From positions 1-20,837 of the forward strand of contig JAAYFB010000093.1 of assembly GCA_012728465.1 (NCBI GenBank): a DNA stretch of 20,837 nucleotides, written 5' to 3'. Source of the stretch: Proteiniphilum sp. GTDB lineage: Bacteria; Bacteroidota; Bacteroidia; Bacteroidales; Dysgonomonadaceae. The position numbers and the translations under genes were made by a program. Positions 1 to 6,028 of the stretch are shown in pieces (the first letter of the stretch is position 1; every line of letters starts with the position of its first letter). Under the pieces are notes generated by a model, which was not told where the DNA came from, did no database searches, and worked only from the letters and a program-made list of their open reading frames with translations.

Positions 1-1857
1 AAGTGCAGCCCTCACACTAGGTGCATTGCCAATAACTAGTGCTTCATTAGAAATAATATCATATCGATACTTTGAGTTTGGATTTTCCTCTTTGTATTTT
101 AATAGATATTCCGCAACCTGAACAGCTTCAAAATTATATCTAACTAAGATAGCAATATCTTTCAAGGCAAAACCTTGATCTTGAAGCAACTCTAACTCCT
201 TTGGCAAATTATCTAAAGCTCTATCTTGCCATTTGTATTCTTGATCATCAGTATCTAGAAATGAAATTTTTACATGCCCTTCGTCATTATTTTTTTTATC
301 GGGCACCAATTGATAAACATGTTGATATGCATCTACTATTTTATTGCCTTCAACTGTAGTGCTATCACCTACGGAATTATTATAGTCTGCTTGCAACATT
401 CGCGAAGCATAATGAAAAACAGAGTTGTTAAAACTCACCACGTTTGCATCACTTCGCCAGTTAGTATCTAATACTTCGTTAGATATTGCATCATTTCCAA
501 AGTCTTTGGGTATTTCATGTTCAAGCAATCCCCAATCTGAGTTTCGCCATCGATAAATGCTTTGCTTTACGTCGCCCACGATAAGGTTGAACTCACCATT
601 TGATAGACTCTCACCTATGAGTGGACGAAAGTTTTGCCATTGCATGGATGATGTGTCCTGAAACTCGTCAATCATAAAATTTACGATACGAGTGCCCGTT
701 TTCTCATAAATAAAAGGTGCATCGCTATCCGAAATGATTTTATTGAGAAGCTCCGTAGTATCCGATAAAAAAAGCGTGTTATTCTCCTTTTGATATTGCC
801 TCATTCTAGTGCTCACATCATTCAGAATACCTAAAGTAAAGAAATTTCTTAATATACTTTTGGCAGTGTTATAAAACAATGTGTCGGACGAATGAGCCAC
901 GACTGCATTCACGCAATCATTAAGTCCTGCATGATAAGCCTCCTCCACTTCACCTTTAGTTGATGATTTTGCTGTAGTCCAGTTTTCTATTGTGTCAGCA
1001 CAGTTAATCAATCTAGCAGTAGGTTCGATGTACTCGCCATTTGCCCATTTCACAAACAGCAAGAAGCCCGATGCTCTACCATGCTTAAAGCTAGAAGCAT
1101 CTAAGCCTAAGCCACTCATAATGCCCAACGCTCGCTTACCAATTTCGGAAGCTTGTTTTTCCCATGCATTCGTTATTTTTAAAAGAGTAGCACGATATGC
1201 CTTAAGGTAATCTTTATTCTCAATCTGTTCTTTATCCTTAGTTGACAGTTGTTTGTACTTTTCATTAAATAGTTGCTTGGCAAGCTCGCCTATACTCTCC
1301 TTTATGTTCCAACTTTTGCCATCAGATATCTGACTTCGCATATAGTCGAGAATCCATCCCGAAAGGTCTTTATTATTTGGTTGGTCAAGCTCTAAAATCA
1401 TCAAATCAACTATCTGGTTAAGAACTGCATTTTGGTCAAGTTCTATTTTGTATCCACCTGACAGACCCATCTCGCGAGTAAAGGCACGCATAGTTTGCTG
1501 AAAAAACTTATCGATTGTGCTTATCGAGAAGGATGAGTAATCGTGAAGTATGTTTTCCAATATTGCTCTAGCCTTGTCCGTTATCTGCTTGTCCGAAAGC
1601 TCAAATTTTGACTTCAATCCTTTATGATAGTCAGACTTGTTACCAACTGCCAAAGTATGCAATTCCTCCACAATTCTAGTTTTCATCTCATCAGTAGCCT
1701 TATTAGTGAAGGTTACGGCAAGAATATTTTTATACTGATTGTCGGCCGAAAAAAGCAATCTAAGGTATTCACCTGTAAGTCTGTGAGTCTTTCCAGAGCC
1801 AGCTGATGCCTTTATTAGCAATAACTTCTCGTCTTCATATGGTTCGAGATTTTGCAT
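1..1857 (-). CDS. UvrD/AddA-like superfamily 1 DNA helicase, C-terminal part outside the window
   Basis: The reading frame is open from ATG at 1857 to the left edge, giving 619 codons without a stop; the rest lies outside the window. The protein begins MQNLEPYEDEKLLLIKASAG and then has the Walker A motif ASAGSGKT near residues 17-24. The motif Ia-like segment LAVTFTNKATDEMK follows. The Walker B/motif II sequence DEFQDTS is at residues 397-403, and motif III GDVKQSIYRWR at 428-438. These are hallmarks of UvrD/Rep/AddA superfamily 1A helicases, ATP-driven 3'-5' translocases in DNA repair. The long spacing between motifs Ia and II and the near N-terminal Walker A resemble AddA/RecB-type recombination helicases of Bacteroidetes, which usually exceed 1000 residues and carry a C-terminal nuclease. 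That nuclease cannot be seen here. The start overlaps the upstream SUI1-like gene by 23 nt, so the two are probably co-transcribed and translationally coupled. Confidence 0.9.
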   Translation of the reverse strand, partial: MQNLEPYEDEKLLLIKASAGSGKTHRLTGEYLRLLFSADNQYKNILAVTFTNKATDEMKTRIVEELHTLAVGNKSDYHKGLKSKFELSDKQITDKARAILENILHDYSSFSISTIDKFFQQTMRAFTREMGLSGGYKIELDQNAVLNQIVDLMILELDQPNNKDLSGWILDYMRSQISDGKSWNIKESIGELAKQLFNEKYKQLSTKDKEQIENKDYLKAYRATLLKITNAWEKQASEIGKRALGIMSGLGLDASSFKHGRASGFLLFVKWANGEYIEPTARLINCADTIENWTTAKSSTKGEVEEAYHAGLNDCVNAVVAHSSDTLFYNTAKSILRNFFTLGILNDVSTRMRQYQKENNTLFLSDTTELLNKIISDSDAPFIYEKTGTRIVNFMIDEFQDTSSMQWQNFRPLIGESLSNGEFNLIVGDVKQSIYRWRNSDWGLLEHEIPKDFGNDAISNEVLDTNWRSDANVVSFNNSVFHYASRMLQADYNNSVGDSTTVEGNKIVDAYQHVYQLVPDKKNNDEGHVKISFLDTDDQEYKWQDRALDNLPKELELLQDQGFALKDIAILVRYNFEAVQVAEYLLKYKEENPNSKYRYDIISNEALVIGNAPSVRAAL

Positions 1858-2173
1858 ATCCCTCTTTTTGTAGAATTTCTAAAACTTTTTGTCTGTTGTC
1901 GCCCTGCACTATTATCTCGCCATCTTTTGCCGACCCACCTACTCCACACTTAGTTTTTAAAAGTTTGCTCAATTCTTGCAAATCTTCTTCGCTTCCTATA
2001 AATCCAGTTATGAGAGTTACAGCCTTTCCTTTTCGGTTTCTTTTGTCAAGACTAATACGCAACAATTGTTTACCCTTATCCAAAGTTTCATCATCCTGAC
2101 TATTATCATCATTGTAATGATAATCGGGATTTGTTGAATACACAATATTTAATCGTTTCTTCCAGTCGTTCAT
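1835..2173 (-). CDS. SUI1/eIF1-like translation factor (YciH family)
   Basis: This is a 112-residue protein of the SUI1/YciH family, homologous to eukaryotic eIF1; bacterial members are thought to act at the ribosome in start-site selection. The family core is clear in the C-terminal two thirds: LRISLDKRNRKGKAVTLITG, then LLKTKCGVGGSAKDGEIIVQ, then GDNRQKVLEILQKEGY. The TKCGVGGS segment with the following GEIIVQGD is the most conserved part of the family. I chose ATG at 2173 (MNDWKKRLN) because it gives the usual length of about 110 residues. An in-frame ATG at 2236 would add 21 residues (MPAMFVKNCIFVL...) with no counterpart I recognise. The 3' end overlaps the helicase start by 23 nt. A TAnnTTTG box at 2268-2275 could drive both genes. 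Confidence 0.88.
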   Translation of the reverse strand: MNDWKKRLNIVYSTNPDYHYNDDNSQDDETLDKGKQLLRISLDKRNRKGKAVTLITGFIGSEEDLQELSKLLKTKCGVGGSAKDGEIIVQGDNRQKVLEILQKEGYAKSRTI

Positions 2174-2267
2174 ATGCTCTACAGTTTTATATGATATGAG
2201 CACGAAGATACAATTTTTGACAAACATTGCGGGCAATTATAGATAGTAAGTTGATATTTTAAATTGC

Positions 2268-2275
2268 CAAACGTA
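2268..2275 (-). promoter_or_regulatory. Candidate Bacteroidetes -7 promoter box for the SUI1-helicase pair
   Basis: The minus strand reads TACGTTTG, an exact match to the Bacteroidetes -7 consensus TAnnTTTG. It lies about 95 nt upstream of the chosen SUI1 start. No TTG at the usual distance upstream is visible, so only half of the promoter consensus is present. Confidence 0.35.
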
Positions 2276-2286
2276 TTTTTACAAAA

Positions 2287-3018
2287 TCACTTTCTATAAT
2301 TCCAACTACGCTGTGTGTACTTATCTTTTTGAAGCAGAGTTATGTCCTCTATCTCTTGATCTGTCAATGTCAAAAACTTAGAAGCTCCATAGTAAGCAAG
2401 CATTTTGAGCGAGAACAAATCATAAAAATCGTCTTTGTATGGTGCAGAGCCATCTCTCGAAATAAGATAGTCTCTAATATTTTTAACAGGACTTGGCACC
2501 GATGCAGTTGCTTTTTGCACCAAGTCGCGTCTTTCGGGTGATAATGATTTAAGCAAGTTTTCTATTTTAGCATCATAAAGCAATGTGCCATGATGAAGCT
2601 GACGACCACGCGAAATGTGTGCAGCTGTTCCCGATATTTTATAACCAGCCAGCCACAAATCTTTTCGTTGACCAATATTTACTGGAACATTCAACTCATT
2701 AGATAAAACATCTACTATTGGTTTAAGAAAATCTGCTCCTAGTGCATTGCGTGTATGCTCGCCGATGAAGGTGTAGTTTATATTTCCAAAATCATGATAT
2801 ACAGCTCCACCGCCTGACATGCGTCGAAATATTTTTATTTCGTTGTCAATACAAAAATCCATATCCACCTCGTTTACCACAGCCTGATTTGAACCCACTA
2901 TTACGCTTGGTTCATTCACATACAATAGCATGTATTGTTCCTGCGATTGAGAAAACAAAAACTCTTCGGTTGCCAAATTAAATGATGGAGTATTTGAGTG
3001 TGAAAATATTATATTCAT
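2287..3018 (-). CDS. lplA: Lipoate-protein ligase (LplA type, short form)
   Basis: This 243-residue enzyme activates lipoate with ATP and attaches it to a lysine of lipoyl domains (2-oxoacid dehydrogenase E2 subunits, glycine cleavage H protein) in the cytosol. The family fingerprint is clear: RRMSGGGAVYHD at residues 65-76, followed by FGNINYTFI, then RKDLWLAGYKISGTAAH at 118-134 with K127 at the position of the conserved adenylate-binding lysine, and HHGTLLYDA at 142-150. The N-terminal catalytic domain is complete. The C-terminal accessory domain of E. coli LplA (about 337 residues) is reduced to roughly 60 residues ending in KYTQRSWNYRK, consistent with short ligases. The gene stands alone, with a TACCTTTG box 30 nt upstream. 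Lipoate ligase is better supported than octanoyltransferase because of the GYKISG lysine motif and the LplA-like SGGGAVYHD. Confidence 0.9.
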   Translation of the reverse strand: MNIIFSHSNTPSFNLATEEFLFSQSQEQYMLLYVNEPSVIVGSNQAVVNEVDMDFCIDNEIKIFRRMSGGGAVYHDFGNINYTFIGEHTRNALGADFLKPIVDVLSNELNVPVNIGQRKDLWLAGYKISGTAAHISRGRQLHHGTLLYDAKIENLLKSLSPERRDLVQKATASVPSPVKNIRDYLISRDGSAPYKDDFYDLFSLKMLAYYGASKFLTLTDQEIEDITLLQKDKYTQRSWNYRK

Positions 3019-3047
3019 GACGTCTATGTTCTTTCAAATTTTAAATG

Positions 3048-3055
3048 CAAAGGTA
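3048..3055 (-). promoter_or_regulatory. Promoter -7 box for the lipoate ligase gene
   Basis: The minus strand reads TACCTTTG, followed by C, a very typical form of the Bacteroidetes -7 element TAnnTTTG. It would start a transcript about 23 nt upstream of the ligase ATG. The only nearby TTG (minus strand, 3082-3084) is farther away than usual (26 nt), so the -33 element is weak or absent. Confidence 0.5.
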
Positions 3056-3171
3056 GAAAAAAGAAATAAGAGTTCACGCATCAACACAAAGTCGTGTGAT
3101 TATCACACATTTCATTGGCATTAAAATCAATAATGCGAACATCTTATTTATCTATTCTGATTTAATTTCTT

Positions 3172-3290
3172 AAAACTTTATTTGCCTAAAAAAGTGGACT
3201 GCATCCATCGAAAAAACTTTATTTGCCCAAAAAAGTGGACTGCATCCAGCAAAAAAAACTTTATTTGCCCAAAAAACTGGACTGCATCCA
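3172..3290. repeat. Three-copy 41/42-bp direct tandem repeat
   Basis: Three adjacent copies start near 3172, 3213 and 3255. Each contains ACTTTATTTGCC, then an A-rich run, then GTGGACTGCATCCA (CTGGACTGCATCCA in copy 3). The offset from copy 1 to 2 is 41 bp and from copy 2 to 3 is 42 bp. The copies are nearly identical; differences are one C/T in copy 1, G/C in copy 3, and A-run length. The 41-bp step breaks the frame, so a coding role is unlikely. It lies in a gene-free gap of 614 bp. I do not recognise it as a known element. Confidence 0.9.
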
Positions 3291-3346
3291 ATGAAAAAAT
3301 ATTATTTATAAATACACATTAATGGTAATAATACAATTATTATTGT

Positions 3347-3354
3347 TACTTTTG
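3347..3354 (+). promoter_or_regulatory. Candidate -7 box for a plus-strand small RNA
   Basis: TACTTTTG matches TAnnTTTG exactly on the plus strand. No protein gene lies downstream on that strand, but a hairpin followed by T7 occurs about 80-140 nt downstream. No convincing TTG at -33 is visible. Confidence 0.4.
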
Positions 3355-3360
3355 TGTCAT

Positions 3361-3496
3361 CAATAGCAAAGCAATTAATAATACAATAAGATAATTGGTT
3401 ATGCTTTTGATTAATTACTCGATTATGAGGCCTTGCTTTTGCAGATCGTGGATTTTGTTTTCATACAAAATTGCGAGCAGAATCAAGGCTTTTTTT
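3361..3496 (+). ncRNA. Candidate small RNA of about 135 nt ending in an intrinsic terminator
   Basis: The 5' end is inferred from the TACTTTTG box; the 3' end is better supported. GCCTTG (3430-3435) pairs with CAAGGC (3484-3489), enclosing TGC/GCA, TCG/CGA and the perfect inner stem ATTTTGT/ACAAAAT with a 6-nt loop. T7 follows directly (3490-3496). Upstream, CAATTA and TAATTG can form a further short stem. Two details argue for a plus-strand transcript: the T tract is only on that side, and no plus-strand gene lies upstream within 3 kb. A 31-codon ORF begins at ATG 3425 but is mostly explained by the hairpin. I cannot assign it to an RNA family by eye. Confidence 0.45.
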
Positions 3497-3523
3497 ATTG
3501 ATGCAAGTGTAACACTTTAGGTC

Positions 3524-3569
3524 AAAAAGAAAAAACTCCTGAAGAGCACCAAGTCTCCCCAAGAGTTTT
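3524..3569 (-). terminator. Intrinsic terminator of the arsR-DUF302 operon
   Basis: On the minus strand AAAACTC plus TTGGGGAG pairs with CTCTTCAG plus GAGTTTT. This gives a continuous 15-bp stem with some G-U pairs and an 8-nt loop (ACTTGGTG), followed by TTTTTTCTTTTT. It lies 64 nt past the DUF302 stop codon. Confidence 0.8.
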
Positions 3570-3632
3570 ATTCAATCTAATTAAAAAAAATTCGTATGTG
3601 GGTTATTCCACAATAGATATATTATAAAATGT

Positions 3633-4037
3633 CTATCGCTTTACTACAGAATCAATAATTGCTTCGGCTTGAGCAAAAGCATTGCTCATTACCTCTTCAA
3701 CTTTACCACCAATCTGCGCTGCAAACATCTTAATGTTCATTCGAGATATGTATGTAGCTCCGTCTGCTTGATTATAAATTGAGATGCGACAAGGCAACAT
3801 GTTAGAGTATATTCTTGCAGATTCGTCAGACAGAAGGCTATGTGCTAGCTTTGGGTTGCAAACCTCATAGACTGTGGTTTCCAAAACGTCATCATAACCA
3901 TTTTTATTCATTATTGCCTGCAAGTTGTGAGTATGTATTACTCTCCACTCGGCTTTGGCAACGGCTTCGTTAAGCTTTTCGATGGTTTCTTCAAAACCAT
4001 AATTGCTTTTGCTTTCGATAAACATATTGTTACTCAT
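3633..4037 (-). CDS. DUF302 family protein
   Basis: A 134-residue soluble protein without a signal peptide. It shows the DUF302 pattern: FEETIEKLNEAVAKAEWRVI at the N-terminus, then VYEVCNPKLAHSLL and SNMLPCRISIYNQ in the middle, and a helical C-terminus. The VCNP...LLPCRI arrangement, with two cysteines in an alpha/beta core, is typical of this family. The biochemical function of DUF302 is not established. It is the last gene of a four-gene operon, 7 nt after the thioredoxin gene and followed by a strong terminator. Its company (ArsR-type regulator, thioredoxin, cysteine-containing membrane protein) suggests a part in thiol, sulfur or metal stress, which is inference from context only. Confidence 0.88.
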   Translation of the reverse strand: MSNNMFIESKSNYGFEETIEKLNEAVAKAEWRVIHTHNLQAIMNKNGYDDVLETTVYEVCNPKLAHSLLSDESARIYSNMLPCRISIYNQADGATYISRMNIKMFAAQIGGKVEEVMSNAFAQAEAIIDSVVKR

Positions 4038-4044
4038 CGCTTAT

Positions 4045-4548
4045 TTAGTTTTTTAATAGAACTTCGTTAATAGCCTCTTTGAGTGCATCTTTTGGCAATG
4101 CTCCTTGAGCCATTTGCGGTTGTCCTTCCATAGGCACAAAAAGCAATGAGGGTATGCTACGGATGCCAAACTCTGCCGACAATTGTTGCTCTGCCTCAGT
4201 ATCTACTTTGTAGATATAAATATCGTCTGCATACTCGCCTGCAAGCTCCTCAAGTATGGGTGCCACCACTTTACATGGTCCACACCAATCGGCATAGAAA
4301 TCTATGATTGCGGGCTTGTCTCCCAAATAATTCCACTCTTGTGGATTAGCTTCGATGTTGGCTACTTTAGCCAAAAATTGTTCTCGTGTTAAGTTAATTG
4401 TTTTTGCCATATTATTATTGTTTGTTTTTAAATTCTGTTCTGTTGCATCACCATCGTTAGAAGTACTCTGCTTAGTGCCATTTGTAGAGGTGCACGATAC
4501 TGTCAGAAGCACTGTGAGTGCTGATGCTAATAATAGTTTGATATTCAT
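4045..4548 (-). CDS. Lipoprotein thioredoxin
   Basis: A 167-residue thioredoxin-fold disulfide reductase with a lipoprotein leader. The N-terminus MNIKLLLASALTVLLTVSC has a lipobox-like end (LTVSC, Cys19), followed by a low-complexity Ser/Thr/Asn linker to about residue 46. The thioredoxin domain fills the rest: FYADWCGPCK with the CGPC active site, KVDTEAEQQLSAEFGIRSIP carrying the cis-proline, and a C-terminal helix. The protein would sit in a membrane facing the periplasm, handing electrons to or from exported thiols. An internal ATG at 4410 (MAKTINLTREQF) begins exactly at the domain boundary and could yield a cytosolic 121-residue form. The gene sits 29 nt downstream of the DUF6132 gene and 7 nt upstream of the DUF302 gene, so it is surely co-transcribed. 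Confidence 0.93.
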   Translation of the reverse strand: MNIKLLLASALTVLLTVSCTSTNGTKQSTSNDGDATEQNLKTNNNNMAKTINLTREQFLAKVANIEANPQEWNYLGDKPAIIDFYADWCGPCKVVAPILEELAGEYADDIYIYKVDTEAEQQLSAEFGIRSIPSLLFVPMEGQPQMAQGALPKDALKEAINEVLLKN

Positions 4549-4577
4549 TTTTATATTTTTAAAATTGTGTCTTATTT

Positions 4578-4814
4578 TTATTGTTTTATGTCGTCGTTAT
4601 CAATATTGCCACTTTTGCTCTTACCTTTCACTGCAAACATATCAAATAGTAGCAGTCCCATAATCGAACCATAGATTGTCATATTCCAAGGTTTGGATGT
4701 GATAGCACAAGTGCCACTTTGACATCCCACGTAATAGTAGTACAAATATCCAGCAATTGCTCCTACTACAAGGCCTACGATTTTAAGTCGATGTTTTTTA
4801 ATAAATGAGTTCAT
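4578..4814 (-). CDS. DUF6132 family small membrane protein
   Basis: This 78-residue protein has two predicted membrane segments: IVGLVVGAIAGYLYYYYVG, and the stretch from about MTIYGSIMGLLLFDMF. Between them is a short loop GCQSGTCAITSKPWN with two cysteines five residues apart. The arrangement GC-SGTC-ITS-PWN-T-YG is characteristic of DUF6132, a Bacteroidetes membrane family without known function. The paired cysteines between two membrane helices could be a redox or metal/sulfur-binding site; this is inference. Its ATG overlaps the TGA of the regulator gene (ATGA at 4811-4814), so translation is coupled. Confidence 0.8.
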   Translation of the reverse strand: MNSFIKKHRLKIVGLVVGAIAGYLYYYYVGCQSGTCAITSKPWNMTIYGSIMGLLLFDMFAVKGKSKSGNIDNDDIKQ

Positions 4815-5143
4815 ACCAATCTATCTTTTCTACATCCCACTACGCATGCAAGCATCTCTACTACTCTTTTATTTTTAATAGAGTAATAGCAGTTTTTGCC
4901 ACTCTTTCGCATCCCTAAAATGCCTTTTGCACGCATATCGGTTAAGTGATATGATAGCAGAGATTGTTCGCAATTAATAATCTCCATCATATCCGATACG
5001 GTTCTCTCTTCCACATCCGCAAGCAAAGCAATGACGCTTAGCCTTATCTCATTGGCCAAAGCCTTCAATATGTAGGCGGGCTCCTCAAACTGCGACTTAT
5101 CAAAAGTCTTTGTGTCTATATTAAAATCTATTGTTTTCATCAT
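4811..5143 (-). CDS. ArsR/SmtB-type winged-helix transcriptional repressor
   Basis: This 110-residue protein has an ArsR-type winged helix: LKALANEIRLSVIALLADVE (residues 27-46), TVSDMMEIINCEQSLLSYHL (48-67, the helix-turn-helix), MRAKGILGMRKSGKNCYYSI (the wing). The classical ELCVC metal box of ArsR is absent. Cysteines lie at 58 (start of the recognition helix region), 85, 100 and 104, the last two forming CVVGC near the C-terminus. Such placement would suit a thiol-based or metal sensor, but the ligand cannot be read from sequence. It heads the operon DUF6132-thioredoxin-DUF302 and overlaps the next gene by 4 nt. Two palindromes upstream are likely autoregulatory operators. ATG at 5143 or the adjacent ATG at 5140 could be used. 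Confidence 0.9.
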   Translation of the reverse strand: MMKTIDFNIDTKTFDKSQFEEPAYILKALANEIRLSVIALLADVEERTVSDMMEIINCEQSLLSYHLTDMRAKGILGMRKSGKNCYYSIKNKRVVEMLACVVGCRKDRLV

Positions 5144-5158
5144 TTTCTCAAATCAAAC

Positions 5159-5170
5159 ATATGAACATAT
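5159..5170. promoter_or_regulatory. Candidate ArsR-type operator, proximal palindrome
   Basis: ATATG-AA-CATAT is a perfect 5-bp inverted repeat with a 2-nt centre, 16 nt upstream of the regulator ATG. It overlaps a minus-strand TATGTTTG (5155-5162), an exact TAnnTTTG match. It shares half-sites with the distal palindrome at 5256-5273. Confidence 0.5.
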
Positions 5171-5251
5171 CTACATGTGATTTTGTTCACTAGAATATTT
5201 TTTATTTTAAATTGTTATTACGAGTTGTCTGTTTTACAATAAGTTATGTTG

Positions 5252-5259
5252 CAAAAATA
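5252..5259 (-). promoter_or_regulatory. Candidate -7 box of the arsR operon
   Basis: The minus strand reads TATTTTTG, an exact TAnnTTTG match, about 110 nt upstream of the regulator start. It overlaps the distal palindrome by four bases, the expected geometry for repression by promoter occlusion. A -33 TTG at the right distance is not seen. Confidence 0.45.
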
Positions 5260-5273
5260 TGTATAAACATATT
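5256..5273. promoter_or_regulatory. Candidate ArsR-type operator, distal palindrome
   Basis: AATATG-TATAAA-CATATT is a perfect 6-bp inverted repeat with a 6-nt spacer. Its half-site ATATG/CATAT is the same as in the proximal palindrome. It overlaps the TATTTTTG box at 5252-5259. Confidence 0.5.
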
Positions 5274-5344
5274 GCTTCATAAATATTTAGGCTTGGGTGA
5301 TAAATAGAGTCAATGTTTTTCATGTATGTTATGCGGACATCAAA

Positions 5345-6028
5345 CTACAGCTTGAAAAAGTAGGTTAGCTTGGCCACAATATTCCTATTGGCTGATCGAT
5401 TAAAAATATTATTTTTCGATTTTCGGTTTTCGAATACATCACCTAAACCAAAATAATATCTCCCTTCGAGTTGAAAATTACCTATGCCACTTTTAAATTC
5501 GATACCTGCACCTCCAGTAATACCATAGTCAAATCTTTTAAGATCTGCAGTATATTGAGCAACGGATGGATCGTCAGGCGATGAGGAAACGGCTTCCGAA
5601 AGATAGGTTTTAAAGGAGTCGCTCATTGTAGCATTATCAGCAAAAAGAAACCCTATTTGAGGCCCTGCATTGATTACAAATCTCACTTTGTTGCCGAAAT
5701 ATACATGCGTCATAAAAGGCATTTCCACATAGTGCAAAGCTCTAGAATAGCTAAGGTCGGGTTGAGTTTCAAATTCTTCTGCCCATCCTTTTTGAGCATA
5801 GTTAATTTCGAGGAGCAACCCTAGGTTCTTTTCAGTAATGTACTTTGCAGATACACCTGCATGAATACCCATATTAAACATTTGTAGTTTGGAGGGCTGA
5901 AAGTCGATAGATGACGAAAGGGCACCGCCACCGAAACCGATGTACAGTTCCTTTTGAAAATCTTCACTCTGGGCACTTAAGTGTCCCAGAGTGAAGATAA
6001 AAAGCAAGATTTGAAATATTCTTTTCAT
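5345..6028 (-). CDS. Outer-membrane beta-barrel protein (PorT-like, porin family)
   Basis: A 227-residue exported protein with signal peptide MKRIFQILLFIFTLGHLSAQ. The mature part starts with a glycine-rich strand, LYIGFGGGALSSS. It continues with alternating hydrophobic strands (MGIHAGVSAKYI, LGLLLEINYAQKGW, YVEMPFMTHVYF, VRFVINAGPQIGFLF, YGITGGAGIEFK, FQLEGRYYFGLGD), and ends in NIVAKLTYFFKL, a C-terminal aromatic strand typical of outer-membrane barrels. The YAQKGW and YVEMPFMTHVYF patterns are common in the PorT/OMP_b-brl_2 group of Bacteroidetes. An eight-stranded barrel would fit the size. The ATG shares one base with the stop of the upstream LysM gene (TAATG), so the products are probably made in step and may act together at the cell envelope. 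No specific substrate can be assigned. Confidence 0.82.
   Translation of the reverse strand: MKRIFQILLFIFTLGHLSAQSEDFQKELYIGFGGGALSSSIDFQPSKLQMFNMGIHAGVSAKYITEKNLGLLLEINYAQKGWAEEFETQPDLSYSRALHYVEMPFMTHVYFGNKVRFVINAGPQIGFLFADNATMSDSFKTYLSEAVSSSPDDPSVAQYTADLKRFDYGITGGAGIEFKSGIGNFQLEGRYYFGLGDVFENRKSKNNIFNRSANRNIVAKLTYFFKL

Noticed and set aside
3172..3290. Reading the 41/42-bp repeats as a CRISPR array
   Set aside because: The copies are directly adjacent with no unique spacers between them, and no cas genes are present.
3425..3520. 31-codon ORF inside the candidate small RNA
   Set aside because: The sequence is better explained as the compound hairpin with its U tract. The frame runs through the terminator.
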